This document shows positions 18,063-26,839 of a DNA stretch of 64,000 nt, piece after piece. The translations under genes and the position numbers were made by a program. A model generated the notes under the pieces. It did not search any database, was not told the DNA's origin, and saw only the letters and a program-made list of their open reading frames with translations. Source of the stretch: JARICQ01 sp964527205 (GTDB lineage Bacteria; Bacillota; Clostridia; Tissierellales; Tissierellaceae); contig CAZGQG010000001.1 in assembly GCA_964527205.1 (NCBI GenBank), positions 44,094 to 108,093 of the forward strand. Reading direction: 5' to 3'. Position 1 is the first letter of the stretch; the number at the start of each line of letters is the position of its first letter.

Positions 18063-18818
18063 CTACTCTATTATATCCTTTGAAAAAATAACATTTAAAA
18101 TAAATTTAGGCAAAACTATTTGCCTTTTAATTCTAGAGGGTTCCTTTATAAGTCTATAAAACCATTCCAAACCTAACTTTATAAATATATCTGGAGCTCT
18201 TTTTGCATTTCCTGCCAGTATATCTATTACTCCACCATTTCCAATAATCACCCTTGCCTTAAGCTTATCTCTCTGGCTATTGATCCAGTTCTCCTGACCA
18301 GGGAAACCAAGTCCTACAAAGATAATATCTGGATTCTTTTCATTTATATGCCTTATTAATTCCATTTCCTCTGGGCTTCCAGGCTTGCCATTATGACTGC
18401 CGGGAAAATATCCATGATGATAGCCTGCCAATCTAATGTTTTTGTATTTCTCTTTGACATTCTCACTTGCTATCTCAGCTACTCCTGGTTTCCCTCCCAG
18501 TAAATATAAGCTATAGCCTTTCTCATCAGCAATATTGAGCATGCTCATTGATAGATCATAGCCTGTAACCCTTTCCTTTATAGGCTTTTTCTTAATCCTT
18601 CCTGCATAAATAAGTCCTATGCCATCTGCGGTTACCATATCTCCCTTGTTTATAAGTTCTTTTAACCCTTCATCATCCTTGGCTTGCATTATTATTTCTG
18701 TGTTAGGAGTATAGATAACATTAGTCCTATCACCCTTTAAGAAATCCTCAATCCTCTCTACAGCCTCTTCAAAGGACAGATTATCTATATTTATTCCATA
18801 TATACTTCTATTTTTCAT
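18063..18818 (-). CDS. WecG/TagA/CpsF family glycosyltransferase
   Basis: A GT26 enzyme (251 residues) of the type that transfers N-acetylmannosamine (TagA) or ManNAcA (WecG) to a lipid-linked sugar. Motifs seen are TPNTEIIMQA, TADGIGLIYAG with the catalytic-region Asp, LLGGKPG and FVGLGFPGQENWI. It overlaps csaB by 4 bases. The context of csaB, polymerase and deacetylase suggests it builds the linkage unit of a secondary cell wall polymer. Confidence 0.9.
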   Translation of the reverse strand: MKNRSIYGINIDNLSFEEAVERIEDFLKGDRTNVIYTPNTEIIMQAKDDEGLKELINKGDMVTADGIGLIYAGRIKKKPIKERVTGYDLSMSMLNIADEKGYSLYLLGGKPGVAEIASENVKEKYKNIRLAGYHHGYFPGSHNGKPGSPEEMELIRHINEKNPDIIFVGLGFPGQENWINSQRDKLKARVIIGNGGVIDILAGNAKRAPDIFIKLGLEWFYRLIKEPSRIKRQIVLPKFILNVIFSKDIIE

Positions 18819-19927
18819 TTTTTCACCTGCTCTTTAAGTAAGTCTAAGGCCATATCTACATTGGATAGGGCTTTATTTTTAAATTTTATGTCCTGTTCTC
18901 TTATATTTAATTTCAAGCTCTCTCTATTTTCTATTACATAGTCTACATTTTCAATTAAATCCTCTGTCCTAAAATCCTCTACATTGCAAATACTCCTTAC
19001 TCCCATTGATTTAAGTATACCATCTACCTTAGGGTCATAGGAAAGCCCTACCATGGGCACTTCTTGGTTTGCAGCATAGATTAGGGAATGAAGTCTCATG
19101 GCTATTATAATCTCAAACTCCCTGATTATTCCCATAACTTCTTCCACACTATAGTTCTCTCTTACCACATAGCAGTTCTTCTTGGCTAATTTTGCTATAT
19201 CCAAGCTTATATCTAGATCCTCTGGGTAGTGCATAGGTATAAGCAAGACATTTACATCATATTTATCTACCATATGATCTACTAGGTCTACTATTTTAGG
19301 AACCAGATCCTTTGCTCTTTTCCATTCCCTAAGTGATATGCCTATTATCTTCTTATCCCTAGGTATCTTTTCTCCTCTAAATATCTCCTCTATTCTTTCA
19401 AGGCTTGATGCTTCCAAGGTAAATACAGGATCTGCTGTAACAAAGACATTCTTATTCTTTACTCCTAGCTCCTTAACATATTCCATGGAAGACTGATCCC
19501 TAAGGGTTATGAGATCAACCTTATTTAATATGCTTTTAGTTAGGAACCTATTGAGCTTTCTTTCAATAGGTCCTATTCCATTGGCATAAACCATAACTGG
19601 CTTTCCCATTAATTTATTTATCTTCATTATTCCTAGATAGTATATAAGTGATCTAGTACTTGTAACATCTTGAAGCAAGGAGCCTCCACCTGATATAAAT
19701 AAATCAGTATTTTTTATTGCAGAAAAGACCTCTCTAAAATTAAACCTATCCACAGCCTTAACTCCATACATTAATTCTGTTTTTTTAGGATTATTAGAAA
19801 GTACATTTATATTTATATTTGAATTCTTATCTCTTATATCCTTGACTATGGCCTTTAATATAGCATCATCTCCACTATTATCAAATCCATAATAGCCAGA
19901 TATAAGAATTGAATTTTTCAAGTTCAT
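18815..19927 (-). CDS. csaB: Polysaccharide pyruvyl transferase CsaB
   Basis: Transfers pyruvate as a ketal to a cell wall polysaccharide; in Firmicutes the product anchors S-layer proteins with SLH domains. The 370-residue length and the motifs SGYYGFDNSGDDAIL, SGGGSLLQD and a C-terminal MRLHSLIYA are those of the CsaB family. The WecG-like gene overlaps its 3' end by 4 bases. Its presence predicts SLH-type surface proteins elsewhere in the genome; none is in this window. Confidence 0.93.
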   Translation of the reverse strand: MNLKNSILISGYYGFDNSGDDAILKAIVKDIRDKNSNININVLSNNPKKTELMYGVKAVDRFNFREVFSAIKNTDLFISGGGSLLQDVTSTRSLIYYLGIMKINKLMGKPVMVYANGIGPIERKLNRFLTKSILNKVDLITLRDQSSMEYVKELGVKNKNVFVTADPVFTLEASSLERIEEIFRGEKIPRDKKIIGISLREWKRAKDLVPKIVDLVDHMVDKYDVNVLLIPMHYPEDLDISLDIAKLAKKNCYVVRENYSVEEVMGIIREFEIIIAMRLHSLIYAANQEVPMVGLSYDPKVDGILKSMGVRSICNVEDFRTEDLIENVDYVIENRESLKLNIREQDIKFKNKALSNVDMALDLLKEQVKK

Positions 19928-19939
19928 AATATAGCTCCT

Positions 19940-21271
19940 TTATTCAATATGAGTTTTTCCTTGTTTTTGAATTTTCATTAGGACCAAGATAAGTCCAATC
20001 AAAACCCAAAAATAAACTATTATCCTTGTTAAATAAATTACATTTTCCACTGCCCCATGAACCAAGAGTCCTGCCAGTCCAGAAAAGAGCCCTGCTGCCA
20101 TTATCCTTATATATCTATTCTCTTGATGGATAAGCTTTTGAATTCCATATTTAAATATAACAAATAGAAGAAATAAAAATGCCAACAAGCCTGGTATTCC
20201 AAGCTCTGCTGCAATTTCCAAATAAGTGTTATGGGCATGGTAGGTTGGCATAGTCCTTATATAGCTTTCAAAGGTTTCCTTAAAAGGTAAATGGCCAAAG
20301 CCTACCCCTGCTATTGGATTATCTCTTATTATATCCAAGGTTATCTCCCACATCTTAAGCCTATAGGCATTGGATGAGTCTGCAAAGTTTCCTATACTTA
20401 TTATCCTATTAAGTATTGATTGGGGCAGGAGAAATATCCCTGCCAAACTTACAGGTATTATAGATAGGAGCAATCTTTTCTCAACAAGTATTACAAATAT
20501 TAGAGCAGAAAATGCAAATCCTAGCCAGCCTCCCCTAGATAGGGTAAGTACAAGAGCCAAGCTTAGTATAGCTGATGTAGCTAGAAAAATAAGCTTTTTG
20601 TGGGCTTTTTTTGTATACCAAAACAGAGATATGGATAGGGGGATTATCATTATTAGGTATTCTGCCAGTACATTGGGATTTCCAAAAACTGAATAAACCC
20701 TAGCCTTTATATCTGGATTATTCTCAACATCAACCCAGGCTGCATCTATTGGTACCCCTACCTTATATTGATAGAGACCAATTAGGGCAACTATTGTAGC
20801 TGAGAAAACTATAAATGTAACTATTATATTAAAGTCTTCCAATCTATCTATGCTATTTACCATAATAAATACCAGAGCTAGACTTACAAAGTGTATAGTT
20901 AGGTCCCTAAGACTTCCTCCTGGATTTATTGATGTAACAGTTCCTATAAAAATTATTATTCCGTATACTATCATTGGTATATAAACCGGTCCTGTATCTA
21001 GATTGTTTTCCCTTTTAAACAAATGATCAAAGAAATATACCATGGTCAAGAAAACAATAAAAAGCAGGCTCAACATATCTGGTAAAAATGGTATGGTAAA
21101 TAGGGACATGACTATTCCTATTTTTATATCGTATAATATTGCAATCAAGCCAATAAAACCAATGAGAATCCCTGCAAAGTATTTTAAAGGCAGAATAGGA
21201 TATATTATTGCAAAAAACAAGGCAAATATAAGAGGCAGGATTAAATCTTTTCTTTTAAAATTAATCGACAT
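19940..21271 (-). CDS. O-antigen ligase/polymerase family membrane protein
   Basis: A 443-residue protein with about ten to twelve hydrophobic helices and the Wzy_C signature: a large loop after SRGGWLGF, with GVGFGHLPF and TYHAHNTYLEIAAELG. Such proteins polymerise or ligate lipid-linked glycans outside the membrane. In this operon it most likely extends or attaches the pyruvylated wall polymer. The substrate is inferred from neighbours only. Confidence 0.87.
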   Translation of the reverse strand: MSINFKRKDLILPLIFALFFAIIYPILPLKYFAGILIGFIGLIAILYDIKIGIVMSLFTIPFLPDMLSLLFIVFLTMVYFFDHLFKRENNLDTGPVYIPMIVYGIIIFIGTVTSINPGGSLRDLTIHFVSLALVFIMVNSIDRLEDFNIIVTFIVFSATIVALIGLYQYKVGVPIDAAWVDVENNPDIKARVYSVFGNPNVLAEYLIMIIPLSISLFWYTKKAHKKLIFLATSAILSLALVLTLSRGGWLGFAFSALIFVILVEKRLLLSIIPVSLAGIFLLPQSILNRIISIGNFADSSNAYRLKMWEITLDIIRDNPIAGVGFGHLPFKETFESYIRTMPTYHAHNTYLEIAAELGIPGLLAFLFLLFVIFKYGIQKLIHQENRYIRIMAAGLFSGLAGLLVHGAVENVIYLTRIIVYFWVLIGLILVLMKIQKQGKTHIE

Positions 21272-21815
21272 GATTAAATTCCTCCTCTATTGCAAATATG
21301 CTATAGATAAATCTACAAATCAGACTGTTTTTTATTATTTTAGAATAATTTTCTTTTACTGATAGGCCTATTATAGAAACCAGAACTAAAAATGCTATAA
21401 CTATATAGGATCTGCCTGAGTAATTTCCCCTTACTATATTGTTAAAGGCAAGGCCTAGTGCAAAGGATAGGAGGAAAATAAATAAGGTCCTTAAAAGCTC
21501 CACCTTACTCCTAAAGAGTGATTTTACATTCCTGTATCCAAGGCTATATTCACCCTTATCTTCTATATAATCTCTTATCTTATTTAAGATTTTATTTATA
21601 AAGTCCATAAACTTTTTATATATACTATATAAAAAACCCTGGGCAATCATTGAATCTCTAGATACAAAGAGGCTTTTAAATCTAGACCCCTTGGAGAGAT
21701 AGGAAAATCCTCTTCCCAAGCTGTCTAATACTTTTTTTATAAAGCTCCTCCTATATTCAAAGACAATAAATTCCCAAAACTTAATAATAGTACTTACAAA
21801 TATACTATTGTTCAT
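21261..21815 (-). CDS. Unrecognised membrane protein in polysaccharide operon
   Basis: A 184-residue protein of no family I recognise. The first 110 residues are basic and amphipathic (many R/K/F/Y). Two or three membrane helices follow (about 112-165), then a short acidic tail. It overlaps the polymerase start by 11 bases and follows the DUF4330 gene by 18 bases, so it is translated with the operon. It could be a partner of the polymerase. Confidence 0.75.
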   Translation of the reverse strand: MNNSIFVSTIIKFWEFIVFEYRRSFIKKVLDSLGRGFSYLSKGSRFKSLFVSRDSMIAQGFLYSIYKKFMDFINKILNKIRDYIEDKGEYSLGYRNVKSLFRSKVELLRTLFIFLLSFALGLAFNNIVRGNYSGRSYIVIAFLVLVSIIGLSVKENYSKIIKNSLICRFIYSIFAIEEEFNHVD

Positions 21816-21833
21816 TTAACCACTCCTAAACTG

Positions 21834-22316
21834 CTAATTTACTGCTACTCCAAGCACTGTTGAAAAGAAAGTAGCCTTTTTGTTTTTTAGTCTAAACTGG
21901 GCTCCTACTCTAAACTGCTCTCCACCAACAACTACAACATCTGCATTATCCCTTGCCTTAGACTTTACCTTAAAGCTCGCAACATACTTACCTGGAAGCT
22001 CTGCCTCAATCCATTCCCCATTATACTCTAAGGGCTCTGTATAAGGCTTATGGCTTACTTCTATAATCTCACCTATATATGTTCCCTTATCATAGTGATA
22101 GATTGGATCTCCAGGAACAATATTCTCCACGCTTACCATCCTTATATTAGATACCTCCATTGTAATTATAGCTTCTGATTCCTCACTGGAGCTAATAGGC
22201 TGAGATTTCAATCTGCTTAATCCACCCACTATTATAAGGGCTAGGATAAGGAGTATAGATAAATCTATAATATTTATTATTCCAAATAATTTGCCTTTTT
22301 CATTTATTATCTTCAT
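21834..22316 (-). CDS. DUF4330 family membrane-anchored protein
   Basis: A 160-residue protein with one N-terminal membrane helix (about 15-35) and an extracytoplasmic beta-rich domain containing PGDPIYHYDKGTYIGEI. This layout is that of DUF4330, which recurs in csaB-type polysaccharide clusters of Firmicutes. Its exact role is unknown. It overlaps the preceding glycosyltransferase gene by 4 bases. Confidence 0.8.
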   Translation of the reverse strand: MKIINEKGKLFGIINIIDLSILLILALIIVGGLSRLKSQPISSSEESEAIITMEVSNIRMVSVENIVPGDPIYHYDKGTYIGEIIEVSHKPYTEPLEYNGEWIEAELPGKYVASFKVKSKARDNADVVVVGGEQFRVGAQFRLKNKKATFFSTVLGVAVN

Positions 22317-23443
22317 ATTTCACTTTTCTCCTTTTTAATAATTTGATTGTATATATTCACATGTTCCCTTGCCATAGAGTCTGAAGAAAATTCATTCTTC
22401 ACCTTATTGTATATATTCTCTCCCATAACTTTTATCTTTTCCTTGTCCTCTAAGAGCATTTTTATTCTTCTGGCCAGATCCTTATAATCCCCAACATCTA
22501 TTAGAAATCCTGTTTGACCATCAACTATAAGTTCCTTTAGGCCACCTACATTTGTAGATATAATCATCTTTTTCATCAAAGCCCCTTCAAGTACTGCATA
22601 GGGGAAACTTTCACTAAGAGAGGTCAGTGTATTAATATCTATGGCATTGTAAAATGAAAAGGGATCATCTATAAAGCCTATAAAATGAACCTTATCTTCT
22701 ATACCCAACTCTTTTGTAAGTTCCTTTAGTCTCTTTTGGTCATTACCTTCTCCCGCAATCAAGAACTTTACCTCTTCTCCATCATCTATTAGGATCTTGG
22801 CTGCCCTTAGGAAGGTCTCATGGTCCTTTACCTTGTCAAGCCTAGCTATAATTCCAACCAGGGTTTCTCCCTGGTAATCTATTCCCCTGGTCCTTAAAAA
22901 TTCTTCCTTAGCCATATAGTCCATATCCATTTCCAAATCTATTCCATTATAGACTGTGAATATTTCATCTCCATTAAAGCCTCTGCTAATAAGCATGTTT
23001 TTAAAGGTATCTGAAATAGCTATATAGTAGTCAAATTTCTTTAGGGCCAGTTTGTTTAAATTTGTAAATACCAGTCTCTTATAGAAATTGTCCCTAAAGT
23101 CCAGCTCATAATCACTGTGCATGGTTGTTATTAGAGGAATCTTTATCTTGTTTTTCAAGAACATTCCAATAAAATTAGCCCTGGCACCATGGCAGTGAAC
23201 AATATCGTAGCCTTCTTTTTTTATTTCATCTCCCAGCCTATTTATTACTGCTAGATCAGCACGATTCTTTTGTTCAAATACTTCTATATGGATATTATTG
23301 GCCTTAGCCTCATGATAAAATGTATCTTCAATAAAGCATATGATCTTAGCATCTATTAATTTATTAAGACTTTTTATCAACGCAATTATATGTGTCTTAG
23401 CCCCTCCTGTATCTCCTCCGCTTATTAAATGAAGTACTTTCAT
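22313..23443 (-). CDS. Glycosyltransferase family 4
   Basis: A GT-B fold enzyme of 376 residues. The N-terminal SGGDTGGAKTHI glycine loop and C-terminal motif SLSESFPYAVLEGALMKK (E-x7-E signature of GT4) are clear, with the donor-site segment VGIIARLDKVKDH between them. It probably adds one sugar to the lipid-linked repeat unit on the cytoplasmic face. The sugar cannot be predicted. Confidence 0.92.
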   Translation of the reverse strand: MKVLHLISGGDTGGAKTHIIALIKSLNKLIDAKIICFIEDTFYHEAKANNIHIEVFEQKNRADLAVINRLGDEIKKEGYDIVHCHGARANFIGMFLKNKIKIPLITTMHSDYELDFRDNFYKRLVFTNLNKLALKKFDYYIAISDTFKNMLISRGFNGDEIFTVYNGIDLEMDMDYMAKEEFLRTRGIDYQGETLVGIIARLDKVKDHETFLRAAKILIDDGEEVKFLIAGEGNDQKRLKELTKELGIEDKVHFIGFIDDPFSFYNAIDINTLTSLSESFPYAVLEGALMKKMIISTNVGGLKELIVDGQTGFLIDVGDYKDLARRIKMLLEDKEKIKVMGENIYNKVKNEFSSDSMAREHVNIYNQIIKKEKSEI

Positions 23444-23456
23444 ATAAGTTTGCTCC

Positions 23457-24389
23457 CTACGAGCTCCCCCCCATCTTCTGTTCTAATATGTCTATTAATT
23501 TCTTGTTGTATTTATTTTTATTTTGATAGTTCTTAAAAACTCCTCTGAGAAATGTAAATTCGCTGCTTATTTGTTTGAAATCCTGTGGGTTGAAATGATG
23601 GCTTCTAAGATAGGATATGCCGTGCTTTAACTGCCTTCTATCCACCTTTACAAAGACCTCCAGCCTATCCTCAGTCCCATAATTTGATCCTCTAGCCCTT
23701 TCCATTAGACTGTATATATCAAAGCCCATAGCCCATTGGGATTTAAAAATCTCATATTTTCCATCCTTAATCTCAGAAACTTCTTCATCTAATCTACTTA
23801 TTGTATTGACCAGACTAGGATGGATAAAGTTGTTTACCTGGTAGAGATATATATTTTTAGGAAGGACCTGACTTTCATCTAGGACCTTGGAAAGAAGCCT
23901 GGTAGTTTCTATATGGTCCCTATTTCCATCTATTAAAAATGGAGTAAAGATAGAATCCGGCCTTTCTTTTTCAATTATTCTCTTCAAGCTTTCCAATAAG
24001 CCATCCTCATTAGCATTTAAATCTCCATCAACTTGATCCAAGAAATATAGACTCTCAAATCCATAACTCTTCTCTACCTGGATTCCCTCTTGTCTTCTCT
24101 CCTCTATGGTCTCCTCTAGGGATTTATTGCTTGTACTTCCACTTCCATCTGTTAAGTAAACCAGGCTCATCTTATTTCCTGCCTGTCCATACTTTATAAG
24201 AGTTCCACCCAGTCCAATGCTTTCATCATCCACATGAGGAGAAAGTACCATTATCCTTTCAGATTCATTTATCTGTATTTCCTTGTATTTATCATTGTTT
24301 TTTGTAATTTTAAAATAGCCATAAATGTATATTCTATTAAGAATCATAATAGGATATTTAAGTATGGATTTTAAGGCCTTTTTCAACAA
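23457..24389 (-). CDS. PIG-L family deacetylase
   Basis: Zinc-dependent N-acetyl-sugar deacetylase family. The motif SPHVDDESIGLGG (usual PHPDDE, here PHVDDES) near residue 52 and the second metal site GNRDHIETTRL near residue 148 are seen. The 310-residue protein starts with a possible membrane-associating helix. In this operon it may trim an N-acetylated sugar precursor. Confidence 0.88.
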   Translation of the reverse strand: MLKKALKSILKYPIMILNRIYIYGYFKITKNNDKYKEIQINESERIMVLSPHVDDESIGLGGTLIKYGQAGNKMSLVYLTDGSGSTSNKSLEETIEERRQEGIQVEKSYGFESLYFLDQVDGDLNANEDGLLESLKRIIEKERPDSIFTPFLIDGNRDHIETTRLLSKVLDESQVLPKNIYLYQVNNFIHPSLVNTISRLDEEVSEIKDGKYEIFKSQWAMGFDIYSLMERARGSNYGTEDRLEVFVKVDRRQLKHGISYLRSHHFNPQDFKQISSEFTFLRGVFKNYQNKNKYNKKLIDILEQKMGGSS

Positions 24390-24401
24390 GTTTTCACATC
24401 C

Positions 24402-25487
24402 TTAATAAAAATCTGATTCTATTGGCATTAAATACCAATTTTCTTCCTTAGCTATTATTTCCTTGTACTTCTCATCTGGGCTTAAGTCTTTGACAACAAA
24501 GGGTATCTTGGACTTACTTATATGGTAGCCAAGACTTTCAAACAACTCCCTATATTTAAATGTTTCCGTGACCCACATTGCTACAAAGTCTACATCCTTA
24601 GCCTTAAAGTATTTCTTGGCTTCCTTATTAAGGGCCAGAGCTACATCCTTATTTAAGGCTATTAAGTCCACTATGCTTCCCAGTCTAGTTACAACCTTTC
24701 TTTTCAGTGGCCTGTCCTCTGTCTTAAGGACCATATAGCCCATAAGTTCTTCATCTTTATAGGCAGCTATGGTTTTATAGTCAGCCTTAGGATGGTCCTT
24801 AACCCTCCAGTTTAGATACTCACTGGTCCTTGCCGTATATATTTTATTTTCTTCCCTAAATTTTTCATCTAATCTATCAAAATCTTCACCAAAATGACTT
24901 ATCTCTTTTATCTCATAATTCTCCTTGGTTTTTAGCCTTTTTTCCTTATGAAGGATTTTCATCAAGGCCATACCTGGTATGGCGAATATCTTTCCTATGA
25001 GCTTTACCCTAAATACTGCTGTTAGGAAGTTTTCTAATTTATACATATTCATATAGATAGGAACCTCTGTAGTAAGAGTTCCATCTATGCTTCCTAAAAG
25101 GCCTCTAAGGGCGTCCTGACTAGGGAATCCAAGTCTAACCCTCATATCCTTTTCCCTAGCTATATCATAGGTTCTCTCTGCCATCTTTTTGTGAAGGCCT
25201 TCTCCCCTATAATCAGCATCCACCATGGTGTCTATGGATTGGCCAGCTAGTATAGTTTCTCCCTTAATATTTAGCTTGCTAGGAGAAAGGGTACACTGGC
25301 CTACTATTTCAGATCCAGATCCAGATTCTGATTCAGCTTCAGCCAAGGCTATTATTGAATCTTCAGCAGGATTATCTAAATATAGCCAGCTCCAATAATC
25401 CTCTTCCCTTTCAAGTCCAAAGACCTGATTGAACAGTGGTAAAATTTGTTCCTCATCTTTTTCTCTATATTCTCTTATAATCGTCAT
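24402..25487 (-). CDS. GNAT family N-acetyltransferase, two-domain
   Basis: A 361-residue protein with an N-terminal GNAT fold: REYREKDEEQILPLF, the acetyl-CoA loop in DADYRGEGLHKKM, then a second acetyltransferase-like half. A low-complexity ESESGSGSE insert lies near residue 53. Proteins of this kind occur in polysaccharide clusters and may acetylate an amino sugar. The acceptor is unknown. Confidence 0.82.
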   Translation of the reverse strand: MTIIREYREKDEEQILPLFNQVFGLEREEDYWSWLYLDNPAEDSIIALAEAESESGSGSEIVGQCTLSPSKLNIKGETILAGQSIDTMVDADYRGEGLHKKMAERTYDIAREKDMRVRLGFPSQDALRGLLGSIDGTLTTEVPIYMNMYKLENFLTAVFRVKLIGKIFAIPGMALMKILHKEKRLKTKENYEIKEISHFGEDFDRLDEKFREENKIYTARTSEYLNWRVKDHPKADYKTIAAYKDEELMGYMVLKTEDRPLKRKVVTRLGSIVDLIALNKDVALALNKEAKKYFKAKDVDFVAMWVTETFKYRELFESLGYHISKSKIPFVVKDLSPDEKYKEIIAKEENWYLMPIESDFY

Positions 25488-25499
25488 AGAAACTCTCCT

Positions 25500-25991
25500 T
25501 TATTTGATACTATAATCTCCCTTAACCAATAAATAAGAATATGAACTACACTTTAGACCCCTACCGTCATCTCTAGGAATTATCAGTAAGTGATTTAGTG
25601 GTACATCATCTCCCATTTTTAAATCTTTTCCCTGGGTTACATCTGTTAGACCATTGTCTACAGTCATAGCTACTCCATCCTTAACTATACTAGAGATCTT
25701 TGATATAGAACTGCACTTACCACCTCTAAGTATAATTTCTGAACCAGCCTTTCCAATCAAGGATTGTCCTACTTCCAATTCTACAGTCTGCCATACTCCC
25801 TCTTCACTGTCTTCCTTGGACTCAAATTTTGAATCTATATAATTTTCTAGTTCTCTGAATTTTGCTTCCACATATCCAAATGTTACCAAAGGATCTGACT
25901 GTGAACCTGGCTCAGAGAAACTAGCTCTAGCACCTAATAATATAACTACTGCTCCAATTCCTAATCCTACTCTTTTTATTTTATTTTTCAA
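25500..25991 (-). CDS. Secreted protein of unknown function
   Basis: A 163-residue protein with an N-terminal signal or anchor helix (MKNKIKRVGLGIGAVVILLGA) and a mature part starting near SFSEPGSQSDPLVTFGYVEAKF. The C-terminal half, ELEVGQSLIGKAGSEIILRGGK, suggests a small beta-rich domain. Similar short secreted proteins sit at the head of csaB operons, but I cannot assign a function. It is the first gene of the operon reading down to YitT. Confidence 0.78.
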   Translation of the reverse strand: MKNKIKRVGLGIGAVVILLGARASFSEPGSQSDPLVTFGYVEAKFRELENYIDSKFESKEDSEEGVWQTVELEVGQSLIGKAGSEIILRGGKCSSISKISSIVKDGVAMTVDNGLTDVTQGKDLKMGDDVPLNHLLIIPRDDGRGLKCSSYSYLLVKGDYSIK

Positions 25992-26061
25992 CTCTCCGCC
26001 TCCTTAATATTTCAGTAAATAACTAATTTACATTATACTACAAAAAGTCTAAGAAAGACAA

Positions 26062-26090
26062 AAAAATAAGCATTAAAAATGCTTATTTTT
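26062..26090 (-). terminator. Terminator of the acpS/nnrD-alr-mazEF operon
   Basis: A 12-bp perfect stem (26062-26073 with 26079-26090) and a 5-base loop, T-rich on the minus strand, directly downstream of the mazF stop. Confidence 0.88.
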
Positions 26091-26103
26091 TAATATGTAT
26101 GTA

Positions 26104-26454
26104 TTATAGATCTACAAGCCCTAGGCTTATTAGCAAACACTGGTCTACGCTTTTCATCATTTCATCACCAAATCTACCAATTCTTTCCCTCAACCTTTTT
26201 TTATCTATAGTTCTTATCTGTTCCAATAGAACTACGGAGTCTTTGGGAAGTCCATATTCTGTAGCATTGATTTCTACATGGGTTGGTAATTTAGCCTTGT
26301 TTATTTGTGATGTGATCGCAGAGATTATAATAGTTGGACTATACTTATTTCCAATATTATTTTGTATTACTAATACAGGGCGTACTCCACCTTGCTCGGA
26401 CCCAACCACAGGGCTGAGGTCCGCATAAAAAATGTCTCCTCGTTTCACTCTCAT
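26104..26454 (-). CDS. ndoA: MazF/EndoA-type mRNA interferase toxin
   Basis: A 116-residue PemK/MazF toxin. The motifs MRVKRGDIFYADL, GSEQGGVRPVLVIQN, the central TSQ and LLEQIRTIDKKRL match the Bacillus EndoA (UACAU-cutting) subgroup closely along its length. It overlaps its antitoxin gene by 4 bases. Placement after alr is the conserved Firmicutes order, so this is a chromosomal, vertically kept copy rather than a mobile one. Confidence 0.95.
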   Translation of the reverse strand: MRVKRGDIFYADLSPVVGSEQGGVRPVLVIQNNIGNKYSPTIIISAITSQINKAKLPTHVEINATEYGLPKDSVVLLEQIRTIDKKRLRERIGRFGDEMMKSVDQCLLISLGLVDL

Positions 26455-26732
26455 AACATTCTACACCTCTTTAAATTTTCCTCATATCGAGCTAATTCTA
26501 AATTATCTTGCTCTAGCCCTATTTCCGCAAGATTTAAATTTACTCCGCTCATTTCTGAGTAACCTTTTTTTAATTTTTCAATGATTTCTATTCTCTTGTT
26601 TTCTTCAACTAAAAGTTTCATGGCATCTACTACAAAGTCTGACATTTTTTTATATTCCATAGGCAAATTGAATTTGTCCTGGTCCAATGAAGTTTTCAAA
26701 ATACAAAAACAAACATTATTTGTTTCTGCCAT
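26451..26732 (-). CDS. ndoAI: MazE/EndoAI-type ribbon-helix-helix antitoxin
   Basis: A 93-residue partner of the EndoA toxin. The C-terminal toxin-binding part, LKKGYSEMSGVNLNLAEIG, follows the EndoAI pattern. The N-terminal ribbon-helix-helix (NNVCFCILK, then MSDFVVDAMKLL) is divergent and has two cysteines in the strand that should contact DNA, which is unusual. Confidence 0.85.
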   Translation of the reverse strand: MAETNNVCFCILKTSLDQDKFNLPMEYKKMSDFVVDAMKLLVEENKRIEIIEKLKKGYSEMSGVNLNLAEIGLEQDNLELARYEENLKRCRML

Positions 26733-26839
26733 TAAAAAGCCCCCAATCTAGTGAAAATTAAAAAATTATAATAATATACTAATTATATATTGATTTCCCG
26801 CTCTAGTCAACTAAAATTAGGCATTTAAGATTAAAAGAC

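Noticed and set aside
26104..26732. mazEF as a mobile element or plasmid remnant
   Set aside because: It sits in the conserved Firmicutes order after alr, with no transposase, repeats or composition change nearby.
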